From Deltaproteobacteria bacterium (lineage in GTDB: Bacteria > Desulfobacterota > Syntrophia > Syntrophales > UBA5619), in the NCBI GenBank assembly GCA_026388345.1, contig JAPLJY010000155.1, positions 1 to 9,004 of the forward strand: a stretch of 9,004 nucleotides of DNA, in the 5' to 3' direction. Every line of letters starts with the position of its first letter. Position 1 is the first letter of the stretch. The notes beneath the pieces are model-generated. The model was not told the DNA's origin. It saw only the letters and a list, made by a program, of their open reading frames with translations, and searched no databases. Both the position numbers and the translations under genes were made by a program. Below are positions 1 through 6,318 of the stretch, one piece after another.

Positions 1-300
1 TTGACACTCCATGAGACTAGGCCGGATGTACGAGAAGAAGTCGTCAAGAACGCCTATAAGGCCCTGAAGACGAATGGGCATTTTCTCGTTCTTGACTTCC
101 CCTATCCCAGCAAATTGGAGGATTTTAGAGATCCCATATTCAACTTCGGCATTTTGGATCAGTCCTTCGAATGCTATGCCGGGTTCTTTCATCTCGATAA
201 TGTGAAACAGAATGAAATCATTATGAATGCTGGATTCACGAACATCCAGCGCATGCCCATCGGCAAAGGGATGTTGGATTTCGTTATGGCCACAAAATGA
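1..300 (+). CDS. SAM-dependent methyltransferase, C-terminal fragment
   Basis: The reading frame is open from the first base and ends at TGA 298-300, so the N-terminal part with the SAM-binding glycine motif lies outside the window. The visible 99 residues match the distal half of class I methyltransferases. An HETRP-type segment (residues 4-8) is followed by a helix, then a strand with the pattern GHFLVLDFPYP (residues 26-36), which is typical of the post-motif region in small-molecule methyltransferases. The terminal hydrophobic strand MLDFVMATK fits the last beta-strand of the fold. The substrate cannot be told from this part. The first in-frame TTG is not proposed as a start, because it lies in the middle of the fold. 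No terminator is visible after the stop. Family assignment is fairly sure; the specific function is unknown. Confidence 0.7.
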   Translation: MTLHETRPDVREEVVKNAYKALKTNGHFLVLDFPYPSKLEDFRDPIFNFGILDQSFECYAGFFHLDNVKQNEIIMNAGFTNIQRMPIGKGMLDFVMATK

Positions 301-483
301 AACGAATTGTGAGCTTGAGAGGATGTTAACTTTACTTTCCGTAATCTTCAAACTTCAACATTATGGAAACGTGTGGGTAAGATGGTGGCGAGAGCATTTG
401 CTGCTTCCTTGTCCACCAAACGTCCACCTCGATGAAAATACAGACTTTCAAGTCGTAATAATCATTGTGATCAAGATATTTTC

Positions 484-512
484 TTGACATGAAACACCCA
501 TGTTGTCATAAA
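484..512 (+). promoter_or_regulatory. sigma70-type promoter for the DUF1566 gene
   Basis: A perfect -35 hexamer TTGACA (484-489) is followed by a 17-bp spacer and CATAAA (507-512), which matches 4 of 6 bases of the -10 consensus. Transcription would start near 519, about 40 bases before the ATG at 561. The region is AT-rich, as expected for a promoter. Spacing and location support it; the -10 is only moderate. Confidence 0.5.
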
Positions 513-519
513 TTATGAC
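505..519. promoter_or_regulatory. inverted repeat over the -10 box, candidate operator
   Basis: GTCATAA (505-511), a single A, then TTATGAC (513-519) forms a perfect 7-bp inverted repeat. It covers the proposed -10 hexamer and the likely start of transcription of the downstream DUF1566 gene. A repressor dimer bound here would block the promoter. The regulator is not identified, and an AT-rich palindrome can arise by chance. Confidence 0.3.
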
Positions 520-547
520 CAAAGCAGTATCTTATCAAGACTGACAT

Positions 548-552
548 GGAGG
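548..552 (+). promoter_or_regulatory. ribosome binding site fixing the start at 561
   Basis: GGAGG lies 8 bases before ATG 561. The upstream in-frame ATG at 546 overlaps this site and cannot be served by it, so 561 is the start. Confidence 0.7.
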
Positions 553-560
553 TCGTCAGG

Positions 561-1121
561 ATGAAGAAAACTGGCCTCACCTTGTTGCTTGTCATCTGTA
601 TTTCCTTTCCCCTTCATGCCGCTCAATCCACTATCGTAGATGTTGAGGGAAATACCTACCTGGGAGACGAAAAATCGAAAAAGCAGACGGAGCAAAAAGC
701 GGATGAGCGGAAGCAGGCGAAAAAGGACGGCCGTTTCATCGCCTATGACGACGGGACGGTGCTGGATACGCAGACTAACCTGATGTGGGCAGCTAAGGAC
801 AATGGGAGAGATATTAACTGGGCGAACGCCAAGTCCTACTGTGAGAGCTATCGTGGGGGCGGTTGTACGGACTGGCGGTTGCCGACACAGCATGAGCTGA
901 TAGGGCTACTTGATGCGAACAAATCCCAAAAAGCAGAATGCGGTATTCCCACTATCCATATTGCTACAGACTTAATTTATCTTACTTGCTGGTGGGTATG
1001 GGGCTCTGAGACGCGCGGTTCCGATGCTGCCGGTTTCCATTTCGGAAAAGGCCCCCGGTCTTTGATGCCCCAGTCGCACGACGGTTTCAGCCGGGCTCTC
1101 CCGGTGCGTTCTGTCAAATAG
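561..1121 (+). CDS. secreted DUF1566 (Lcl C-terminal-like) domain protein
   Basis: The protein has 186 residues. It begins with a clear Sec signal peptide: MKK, a hydrophobic core TLLLVICISFPLHA, and cleavage likely after AHA-like 'LHA' near residue 19-20. A short Lys/Glu/Gln-rich charged stretch (about residues 35-60) follows and could be an extended or coiled linker. The rest is one DUF1566 domain, with the hallmark pattern DGTVLDTQTNLMW, then the Trp-Ala-Ala-Lys and NWANAKSYCES segment, the CTDWRLPT motif and the C-terminal ALPVRSVK strand. Proteins of this family are exported, related to C-type-lectin/FGE-like folds, and mostly of unknown role. Cysteines at the YC, GGC, ECG and TCWW positions could form disulfides in the periplasm. 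It appears to be a single-gene unit with its own promoter. The family is confident; the ligand is unknown. Confidence 0.85.
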   Translation: MKKTGLTLLLVICISFPLHAAQSTIVDVEGNTYLGDEKSKKQTEQKADERKQAKKDGRFIAYDDGTVLDTQTNLMWAAKDNGRDINWANAKSYCESYRGGGCTDWRLPTQHELIGLLDANKSQKAECGIPTIHIATDLIYLTCWWVWGSETRGSDAAGFHFGKGPRSLMPQSHDGFSRALPVRSVK

Positions 1122-1341
1122 GTTATTTGGTCATTTGGTTCTTTCTGAACGAGAGAGAACTACGCATCTACCGAATGAATCTGTTTTTTCATGTCGCGGT
1201 CTTTCCGAATCATGGTCGCTCTCCGTAAGTGCGCTTACCATTGTTCCCCGCTGAAATCGGCGCGAAACGGGAATATCATCGATAGAACGTTTCATTTCGT
1301 CAAGAAGGGGATTCTTAAGGATAGGGAAAAGGGCGCCGCCT
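1122..1341. other. convergent intergenic region
   Basis: This 220-bp gap separates the + strand DUF1566 gene from the end of the - strand peptidase gene, so both transcripts should end here. It holds one imperfect hairpin (1138-1160) and an isolated T-run at 1184-1189, but no classic stem-plus-T-tract terminator in either direction. A 54-codon - strand open frame (1131-1295) has no ribosome site and is not called. Confidence 0.5.
1138..1160 (+). terminator. weak hairpin after the DUF1566 gene
   Basis: GTTCTTTC (1138-1145) pairs with GAGAGAAC (1153-1160) over 8 positions including one G-T wobble, with a 7-base loop. It begins 16 bases after the stop codon. No T-run follows directly, so it may be an mRNA 3'-end stabiliser rather than an intrinsic terminator. 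Confidence 0.2.
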
Positions 1342-2316
1342 CTACTTCCCCAGGGATCGGATATCCGCGTAACACTTCAGACCGCATAGGGAATCAGCGC
1401 TTTTCACCGCGGCAATCACCGCCCGCTCCATCACCCTGGCGGCAAGCAGGCCGACAACGCTCAGATCCGCCTCGATGCAGCCGGTCGAGAGGGCAAAGAT
1501 CACATCCCCGTCGACCATGGAATGGGCCGGCCGCATGGTCCGGGCATAGCCGTTTTGGGCCATGGAGGCGAGTTTGGCCGCCTGCGCCTTGGTCAAGGCC
1601 GCGTTGGTGGCGACTACGCCGATCGTGGTGTTGCCGCTGAAGAGATCCCTTTTCTCCGCAAAGGAGCGGATCATGATCTCCTCCGTGTCGGCCATGGTCC
1701 GCCCATCGTCGCTGAGCGGGCCCGCCAGCTTCTCCCCCGTGAGGGGATCCACGACATCCCCCAGGCAGTTGACCGCCACCAGGGCGCCGACCTGAAGCCC
1801 CTCCACCTGCAGGGCGTAACTCCCCAGGCCGCTCTTCATCGCCCGTTCCATACCGAGGATCTTGCCCACCGAGGCGCCCGTTCCCGCACCGACGGAGCCC
1901 TGCCGGAGGGGCGTCGTCCCGGCGTTCAGGCAAGCCCGATAGCCCATTTCCCGATCCGGCCGGATGCGGTGATCGCCGACCGTAAGGTCGAACAGCACCG
2001 CGCCGCAAACGATGGGCACCCGGGTCACCCGGACGTCGAATCCGATTTTTCTCTCCTCCAGGTATTGCATCACCCCCGCGGCGGCATCCAGGCCGAACGC
2101 GCTCCCCCCGGCCAGCAGGATCGCATGCACCTTTTGCACAAGGTTGACCGGATTCAGCAGGTCCGTCTCCCTCGTCCCGGGCGCGCCGCCCCGAACATCC
2201 ACGCCGGCCGTAGCCCCTTCTTCGCAGATCACCACCGTACAGCCCGTGGCCGCTTCAAGATCCTCGGCGTGTCCTACCCGGATACCCTCGATCGCGGTGA
2301 ACTCTATTGGTCTCAT
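1342..2316 (-). CDS. P1 family peptidase (S58, DmpA/NylC-like)
   Basis: This 324-residue protein matches the length and full motif set of the P1/S58 family, which are Ntn-type hydrolases. They cut themselves into two chains and use the new N-terminal Ser or Thr as nucleophile. Visible motifs are GIRVGH near the start, RGGAPGTRETDLL (about 42-54), GGSAFGLDAAAGV (about 70-82), VGAGTGASVGK (about 142-152) and SGNTTIGVVATNA (about 227-239). The Asn-Thr pair at about 229-230 is the expected self-cleavage site and makes Thr the predicted nucleophile, as in NylC; DmpA uses Ser. Characterised members hydrolyse N-terminal beta-amino acids, amides or nylon oligomers; the substrate here is unknown. ATG 2316 is chosen because GGGAGG lies 7 bases before it, while the longer ATG at 2331 overlaps that site. 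It is probably cotranscribed with the upstream fusion gene, 18 bp away. Confidence 0.9.
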   Translation of the reverse strand: MRPIEFTAIEGIRVGHAEDLEAATGCTVVICEEGATAGVDVRGGAPGTRETDLLNPVNLVQKVHAILLAGGSAFGLDAAAGVMQYLEERKIGFDVRVTRVPIVCGAVLFDLTVGDHRIRPDREMGYRACLNAGTTPLRQGSVGAGTGASVGKILGMERAMKSGLGSYALQVEGLQVGALVAVNCLGDVVDPLTGEKLAGPLSDDGRTMADTEEIMIRSFAEKRDLFSGNTTIGVVATNAALTKAQAAKLASMAQNGYARTMRPAHSMVDGDVIFALSTGCIEADLSVVGLLAARVMERAVIAAVKSADSLCGLKCYADIRSLGK

Positions 2317-2323
2317 CATTGCA

Positions 2324-2329
2324 CCTCCC
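2324..2329 (-). promoter_or_regulatory. ribosome binding site for the P1 peptidase
   Basis: On the - strand GGGAGG precedes two consecutive ATG codons, with 4 bases to the first (2319) and 7 to the second (2316). It rules out the more upstream ATG at 2331 and favours 2316. Confidence 0.65.
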
Positions 2330-2334
2330 ATCGT

Positions 2335-4176
2335 TTAAGCCTCGCTCTTTTCTTCCGGTGCGGGATCAAAATTCCTCCCTGCGGCCTCGCGGCAGCGGCG
2401 GGTGAGGGTGTGCAGGCGCGGGAGGCTTCGTGCCTCCGCGGTCACCGCAACGAGGTTGTCGAGCGCACGGGGGATGTGGCCGAGGAAGTGGGGTTTCGCC
2501 CGCTTCAGGCCGAGAAACCCGTAGGCCCCGAGGGCTTGCATCAACCGCTGGGCGGAAGCGAGCAGAAAGAGTCCCCGAAACGCTTTCCAGGTGTATGGGA
2601 AACCGGAAATCCCCTGATAATAGCGCAGGAGCCCCTCCCACTCCTCCTCCGCAAAGGAAACGTAGGGATCGAAAAGCAGGGAACCAAGGTCGTAGAAGGG
2701 GCTCCCGAGGCGCATCCCCTGAAAATCGATCAGGACCGGTTTCCCATCGCGGATCATCACGTTCTGCGACTGGAGATCGCGGTGGACAAGCGCCGACGGC
2801 GTTTCGATCAGGCGGCCTGCCAGGGCAGAGAGTTCCTCTTCCAGGGCCTCGTCCTCGGCGGCGGCAAGTTCAACCCGGCATGCGTTCCGGACACAGTGTT
2901 CCCGGAAGTAGTCCCGCTCCCACCGGTAGAGACCCGCATCGAAGCCGGGCATCAGACGGAGCCCGGCGGGAAGGCGATCCGGGGGAAATGCATGCATTTT
3001 CGCGGCAAGCGCGAGGGTCTTCTCGTAGAGACCGCGGCGGGAAGGCCACGGGGCGTCGCGGAGCGCGTAGAGGTCCGTATCCCCCAGGTCTTCCATCAGG
3101 ATCAGCCTCCGGTCGGGATCGTGGCCCCGGATCGCGGGGACGGTCACGCCGATTCCCCGGAGAAAACCCGCGATGGCCGCATACCCGTCGTTTTCCTCGT
3201 ACATCCGGCCGTAGTGCATCAGGACGGCGGGCGCCCGGCCGGCCGCGGCGACGCGGAAGTAGGCGCGGTCCGAACCGCCCTTGCCGACGGGGGCCATCTC
3301 CAACCACATCCCGGCGGCGAGGCCGAGTGTTTCGCGGATGAAGGCAGACGCCTGCGCTCCGGTCTCCTGCTGTTCACCGGTTGACGAGGCGGCGGTCGTT
3401 ACGCCCCCGACATCCCGCTCCTTCGATTCCCCCGGTGCGGCGCACCCATCCCCGTACCGGAGCAGCGGAACGGCAGCGGCGATCCGCATGTACGCCTCCG
3501 TGTCGCCCACATCCTCCCAGATCCCCTCGTCGATCACGACGGAGGCGACCGATCCGGGCGCCTCCCGGATCATCTCCACAAAGACGGGAATGACCGATTC
3601 GATCTTCCCGGGCGTAAGACGCCGGAGGAACCGTATCTCGACGATGTAGATCCCCGTGAAGAGGCAGCGCCGGACGCCGGGGTTCCCGAGAAGGCCGCGG
3701 AAATCACAGATTACGCCTCGCGCGTCGAGGCAGACGTTCCGGAGGGGGCCGTCGCTCCGGAGGGCAAGGGTGACCTCCCGGCCGCCCGCTGCATGGGCCG
3801 CAAGGAGCCGCTCCAGCGGAAGGTCGGAGATGATGTCGCCGTTGTAGACGATGATCGTCTCGGCTTCTTCCAGGAGATCCTCAATGTTCTTGAGCCCCCC
3901 GGCCGTGTCGAGCAGAACCGACTCGTGGCGGAAGAGGATCGGCGCCCCCCGCCAGTTCCTGCCGGGCAAGGCCTTGTCGTAGGCCCCTGCGCAGTGGTGG
4001 GTATTCACAATGAACCGTTCGACGCCGATCGAAAGGCAGTGGTCCATCGCATAGGTGATCAGCGGGCGGCCGCCGACCGGCAGCAGCGGCTTGGGGCAGT
4101 TCTCCGTCAGGGGGCGGAGGCGCGTCCCCAGCCCCGCCCCGAGAATGAAGGCCGTCCGGATTATAAACTCCTTCAT
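2335..4176 (-). CDS. fused nucleotidyltransferase-sugar kinase, MurU/AmgK-like
   Basis: This 613-residue protein joins two enzymes. Residues about 5-240 are an NTP-transferase domain, with GAGLGTRLRPLTENCPKPLLPV at about 13-34 (nucleotide-binding loop and Pro-Lys-Pro), a YNGDI metal-site segment at about 111-115 and EGIWEDVGD at about 217-225. Residues about 280-575 are an aminoglycoside-phosphotransferase-fold kinase (COG3178/AmgK-like), with MEDLGDTDLY, the catalytic HRDLQSQNV (about 465-473) and the metal-binding IDFQG (about 483-487). A Gly/Ala/Ser/Thr/Glu-rich linker lies between them. In Pseudomonas, separate AmgK and MurU phosphorylate MurNAc at C1 and transfer it to UDP, feeding UDP-MurNAc back to peptidoglycan. 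The same role is inferred here; another sugar-1-phosphate (GlcNAc, heptose, mannose) is possible. ATG 4176 is chosen because AAGGA lies 10 bases upstream and the conserved domain starts immediately; the frame is open to 4266 with no family-like sequence. GC is very high (45 of 60 at 3001-3060). Confidence 0.85.
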   Translation of the reverse strand: MKEFIIRTAFILGAGLGTRLRPLTENCPKPLLPVGGRPLITYAMDHCLSIGVERFIVNTHHCAGAYDKALPGRNWRGAPILFRHESVLLDTAGGLKNIEDLLEEAETIIVYNGDIISDLPLERLLAAHAAGGREVTLALRSDGPLRNVCLDARGVICDFRGLLGNPGVRRCLFTGIYIVEIRFLRRLTPGKIESVIPVFVEMIREAPGSVASVVIDEGIWEDVGDTEAYMRIAAAVPLLRYGDGCAAPGESKERDVGGVTTAASSTGEQQETGAQASAFIRETLGLAAGMWLEMAPVGKGGSDRAYFRVAAAGRAPAVLMHYGRMYEENDGYAAIAGFLRGIGVTVPAIRGHDPDRRLILMEDLGDTDLYALRDAPWPSRRGLYEKTLALAAKMHAFPPDRLPAGLRLMPGFDAGLYRWERDYFREHCVRNACRVELAAAEDEALEEELSALAGRLIETPSALVHRDLQSQNVMIRDGKPVLIDFQGMRLGSPFYDLGSLLFDPYVSFAEEEWEGLLRYYQGISGFPYTWKAFRGLFLLASAQRLMQALGAYGFLGLKRAKPHFLGHIPRALDNLVAVTAEARSLPRLHTLTRRCREAAGRNFDPAPEEKSEA

Positions 4177-4317
4177 GTAACCATCATCCTTTTTCAGGTT
4201 CATCCGGTCGATGCGTGCTTTTGATTCAAAAAAAGAAATGAGTCGCTGTTGACCGCTCACGTTCACCTGCCCACTGTTCAGTGGTGGTCGATTCTTAGGA
4301 ATTATGCGAATCGAAAT
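4177..4317. other. upstream region of the fusion gene with two palindromes
   Basis: This spacer precedes the fusion gene on the - strand. It contains CCACTG-TT-CAGTGG (4271-4284), a 6-bp inverted repeat, and TTTTGA-T-TCAAAA (4219-4231), another 6-bp inverted repeat beside an A/T-rich run. I found no convincing -35/-10 pair. These may be regulator sites for the salvage operon, but both are short enough to be chance. Confidence 0.25.
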
Positions 4318-4343
4318 GCCGAACGTCAGCGTTTGGGTTCGGC
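4318..4343 (-). terminator. stem-loop spanning the stop codon of the McrA-like HNH gene
   Basis: GCCGAAC (4337-4343 on the - strand) pairs perfectly with GTTCGGC (4318-4324) around a 12-base loop that contains the TGA stop. The following transcript is only moderately T-rich (ATTTCGATT), so termination here would be weak. It lies at the left border of the accessory block. Confidence 0.25.
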
Positions 4344-5084
4344 AAGCTTGCGAGCCGTAACCTCCGACGCTTGGTTCGCATTCTTCTCCGCTTCCTCAAT
4401 CATGATCCTGACTTCCTCAACCGTGAACGGCTGGGGCCGACTATGGATCACGGCATGGCAGGTTGGACACACAGGGCGGAGATCCTGGACGGGATCAACC
4501 TGGTACTTGGCGTTCACCTCTGCCAGTTGGCGGAGGTGATGAACGTGGATCAGTCCTTGTACGCACTCTCCGTACTTCTCTGCGAGTGTCAGACCACATG
4601 CCGCGCAGCGGCAACCATAGTGAAGGATGCACTGCTCGCGTGCGGCACTGCTCCGCTCGTAAGCGTTGACGGCGATTCTTCTGACGGCACCCTCGTAGAG
4701 CGGCACCGTCACATCAACTTCTTCGGGGATTGCGGAATGCTCACCTTCGACCAAGCAGAGCTGTTCCAGCGCCCCGGCGACCGCCGGGCGCATGATCCAG
4801 AACCATTCCCGCTCTGGTTTCTCAAATTCCGCGAGGACATACACGAGAGTTGTCGGAAGCGGGTCCCAGCCCAGTGCGGTCCCGACCGCTCGTCCGAGTC
4901 TGCCGTAATGGAGATTCGCCGAGGCAAAAGTGGGGTATCCCAGGGCCTTAGCCATTTGGGTTGCCGTCAGCGTATGATCGGGTGCGTGGTAGTGCGCCTG
5001 AAGCATCCGCATGTGATGGGGAGCCACCGTGATACGGCGGAAGGCCGCCACGTAGTCATCAGATTTGTATTCCGGTTTTTTCAT
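4326..5084 (-). CDS. HNH endonuclease, McrA-like
   Basis: The protein has 252 residues. Residues about 1-85 form a helical region with TATQMAKALGYPTFASANLHYG, which looks like a helix-turn-helix-type DNA-contact module common in front of this nuclease type. Residues about 130-215 are the HNH core: EGAVRRIAVNAYERSSAAR, Cys160 and Cys163 (RCAAC), IHVHH at 179-183, a YQVDPVQDLRPVCPTCHAVIH segment with Cys206, Cys209, His210 and His214. The four Cys suggest a zinc-bound structural site; the HH pair and the CH-H cluster form the metal and catalytic site. Members of this class include type IV (modified-DNA) restriction nucleases such as McrA, and many uncharacterised relatives. Cleavage of modified or foreign DNA is inferred. 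No strong ribosome site precedes ATG 5084. It lies 73 bp after the NucS-like gene on the same strand and may be cotranscribed. Confidence 0.8.
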   Translation of the reverse strand: MKKPEYKSDDYVAAFRRITVAPHHMRMLQAHYHAPDHTLTATQMAKALGYPTFASANLHYGRLGRAVGTALGWDPLPTTLVYVLAEFEKPEREWFWIMRPAVAGALEQLCLVEGEHSAIPEEVDVTVPLYEGAVRRIAVNAYERSSAAREQCILHYGCRCAACGLTLAEKYGECVQGLIHVHHLRQLAEVNAKYQVDPVQDLRPVCPTCHAVIHSRPQPFTVEEVRIMIEEAEKNANQASEVTARKLAEPKR

Positions 5085-5112
5085 CTTTCATGCGAACGCC
5101 GCGCATGAACCT

Positions 5113-5130
5113 CGGCGCGGTTTCGCGCCG
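5113..5130 (-). repeat. GC-rich perfect hairpin between two nuclease genes
   Basis: CGGCGCG (5113-5119) and CGCGCCG (5124-5130) form a perfect 7-bp stem with a 4-base loop, in the 73-bp gap between the NucS-like and McrA-like genes. There is no T-run on the - strand after it, so it is more likely an attenuating or RNA-processing hairpin than an intrinsic terminator. It could also shape expression of the downstream gene, whose ribosome site is poor. Confidence 0.35.
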
Positions 5131-5157
5131 TAGTATTCCATGCGCTGGTTCGGTTTC

Positions 5158-6210
5158 CTACTCTTTCAGTCCGTGTTTTGTGATAGTCGCTACGACTTCC
5201 TCGCACCATGAAAGGATTTTCCCCAAGTCTGCGTCGGTGAACACCCGGTCAATGGAACATCTCAATTCGTGCCCGGCGGGCCGAAACAGTCCTGTCGCCT
5301 CGGCCTTACTCCACAGTCTCTTGATTTCATCATCCGGAACCGCAGTCTTCGTACTCATGCCGCCTCGCCCCATGAGTGCCGTGTAAATGGACTGCTTATA
5401 CACTGATGCGGGAGGGTAGCAGAAGAAGACAGCGACGTGAGTTCCGTCCAGGTCAGCGTTGAGGGAGAAGCCTTTTGTTCCCCAGTGGATGGGCATCGCA
5501 CAGGCTTGAGCGAATTCAAGAACCTTCTCGAAAACGGCCTTGCCGTTTTGGTCCAAGGCCCGAAGGAAATCCTCATGGGTAACGACTGGCAGAGACCCGG
5601 AGGAGACGCGTTGCGGTCTTGATGGTTCACTCCCCACTACAATTTCTTGGGAAAGGAGTTTCGTACCTCCGTTCGACTGGAAGAACGAAAACTCAACGCA
5701 AGTCACCCGGATTCCTTTGCTCCTGAGGAAGGAAGCAGTCTGACGAACATCGCTCGTGACTCGTTGTCCGACGATGACGATGCGTTGGTCTTTGTTGAAG
5801 GCGACCGCCTCATCGGGCGCGAGGTCGAAGTATTTCCTGTGGTACTCGGCAAGCGTGAGGGATTCATCGTTCATGTAGGACTGGAGGATTGCCTCAAGTT
5901 GCCTTGTGTCGAGTTGCTCGGCAAAGGAAGCGTATTCCAGCGCTTGGGCAAGCGTGTCGCGTGGGGTTCGGTCTCTTTTCAGTTCGACCACCACCACATC
6001 GCCAACGCGGTCGAGGGCGAGAAGGTCAATCGTACTGCGTAGATTCGTGTTGATCTGCCGACCGATGATGAGGAGTTTGCCGTCCTCAAGAATCCCGTCG
6101 GGATTTTCTTCCAGCCAGCCCTCAAGAACGGCCTCTTCGTGTTCAACTTGGAACGGTATCGGCACGTACTCTCGGAATTTTCCGTTTGGTTCTATACCGT
6201 AAACTCTCAT
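5158..6210 (-). CDS. NucS-like (DUF91) PD-(D/E)XK nuclease
   Basis: The protein has 350 residues from ATG 6210. The N-terminal half contains a nuclease core in the expected order: a Glu-rich helix EEAVLEGWLEENPD (about 25-38), STIDLLALD (about 59-67, metal-binding Asp62), VVVELK (about 73-78, the ExK catalytic pair Glu76/Lys78) and QALEYASF (about 89-96, the QxxxY motif). This matches the NucS/DUF91 class, which cuts mismatched or branched DNA in archaea and actinobacteria. The archaeal/actinobacterial N-terminal dimerisation domain is absent; instead there is a C-terminal domain of about 130 residues, including GTKGFSLNADLDG and YCYPP-like FCYPP, that I do not recognise. A GTG at 6294 would add 28 residues unlike the family, whereas ATG 6210 has a GGAAG-type site 10 bases upstream. 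Regional GC is intermediate (32 of 60 at 5881-5940). A role in defence or DNA repair is inferred from its neighbours. Confidence 0.75.
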   Translation of the reverse strand: MRVYGIEPNGKFREYVPIPFQVEHEEAVLEGWLEENPDGILEDGKLLIIGRQINTNLRSTIDLLALDRVGDVVVVELKRDRTPRDTLAQALEYASFAEQLDTRQLEAILQSYMNDESLTLAEYHRKYFDLAPDEAVAFNKDQRIVIVGQRVTSDVRQTASFLRSKGIRVTCVEFSFFQSNGGTKLLSQEIVVGSEPSRPQRVSSGSLPVVTHEDFLRALDQNGKAVFEKVLEFAQACAMPIHWGTKGFSLNADLDGTHVAVFFCYPPASVYKQSIYTALMGRGGMSTKTAVPDDEIKRLWSKAEATGLFRPAGHELRCSIDRVFTDADLGKILSWCEEVVATITKHGLKE

Positions 6211-6318
6211 AATGTGATTTCTTCCCCTGCCGAACACCTGGGTCAGTGGGAGGCCAGCGCATTTTCTGCCGATCCACTGCACTCGGTAGTTCACTTCTCT
6301 TTGCCGCTATCTGGTTGT

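Noticed and set aside
227..487. 86-codon + strand frame overlapping the methyltransferase end
   Set aside because: It overlaps a recognised coding end in another frame, and the remainder has no motif and covers the promoter region of the next gene.
1131..1295. 54-codon - strand frame downstream of the P1 peptidase
   Set aside because: No ribosome site before its ATG, no recognisable motif, and it lies in the expected convergent terminator region.
1522..3384. Long + strand open frame of 620 codons
   Set aside because: It runs opposite to two genes with complete family motifs (P1 peptidase and the MurU/AmgK-like fusion). Its translation is Pro/Arg/Gly-rich with no domain, as expected for the antisense frame of GC-rich genes.
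4371..5108. 245-codon + strand frame opposite the McrA-like HNH gene
   Set aside because: The opposite strand has the full zinc/HNH motif set, and this frame shows no domain.
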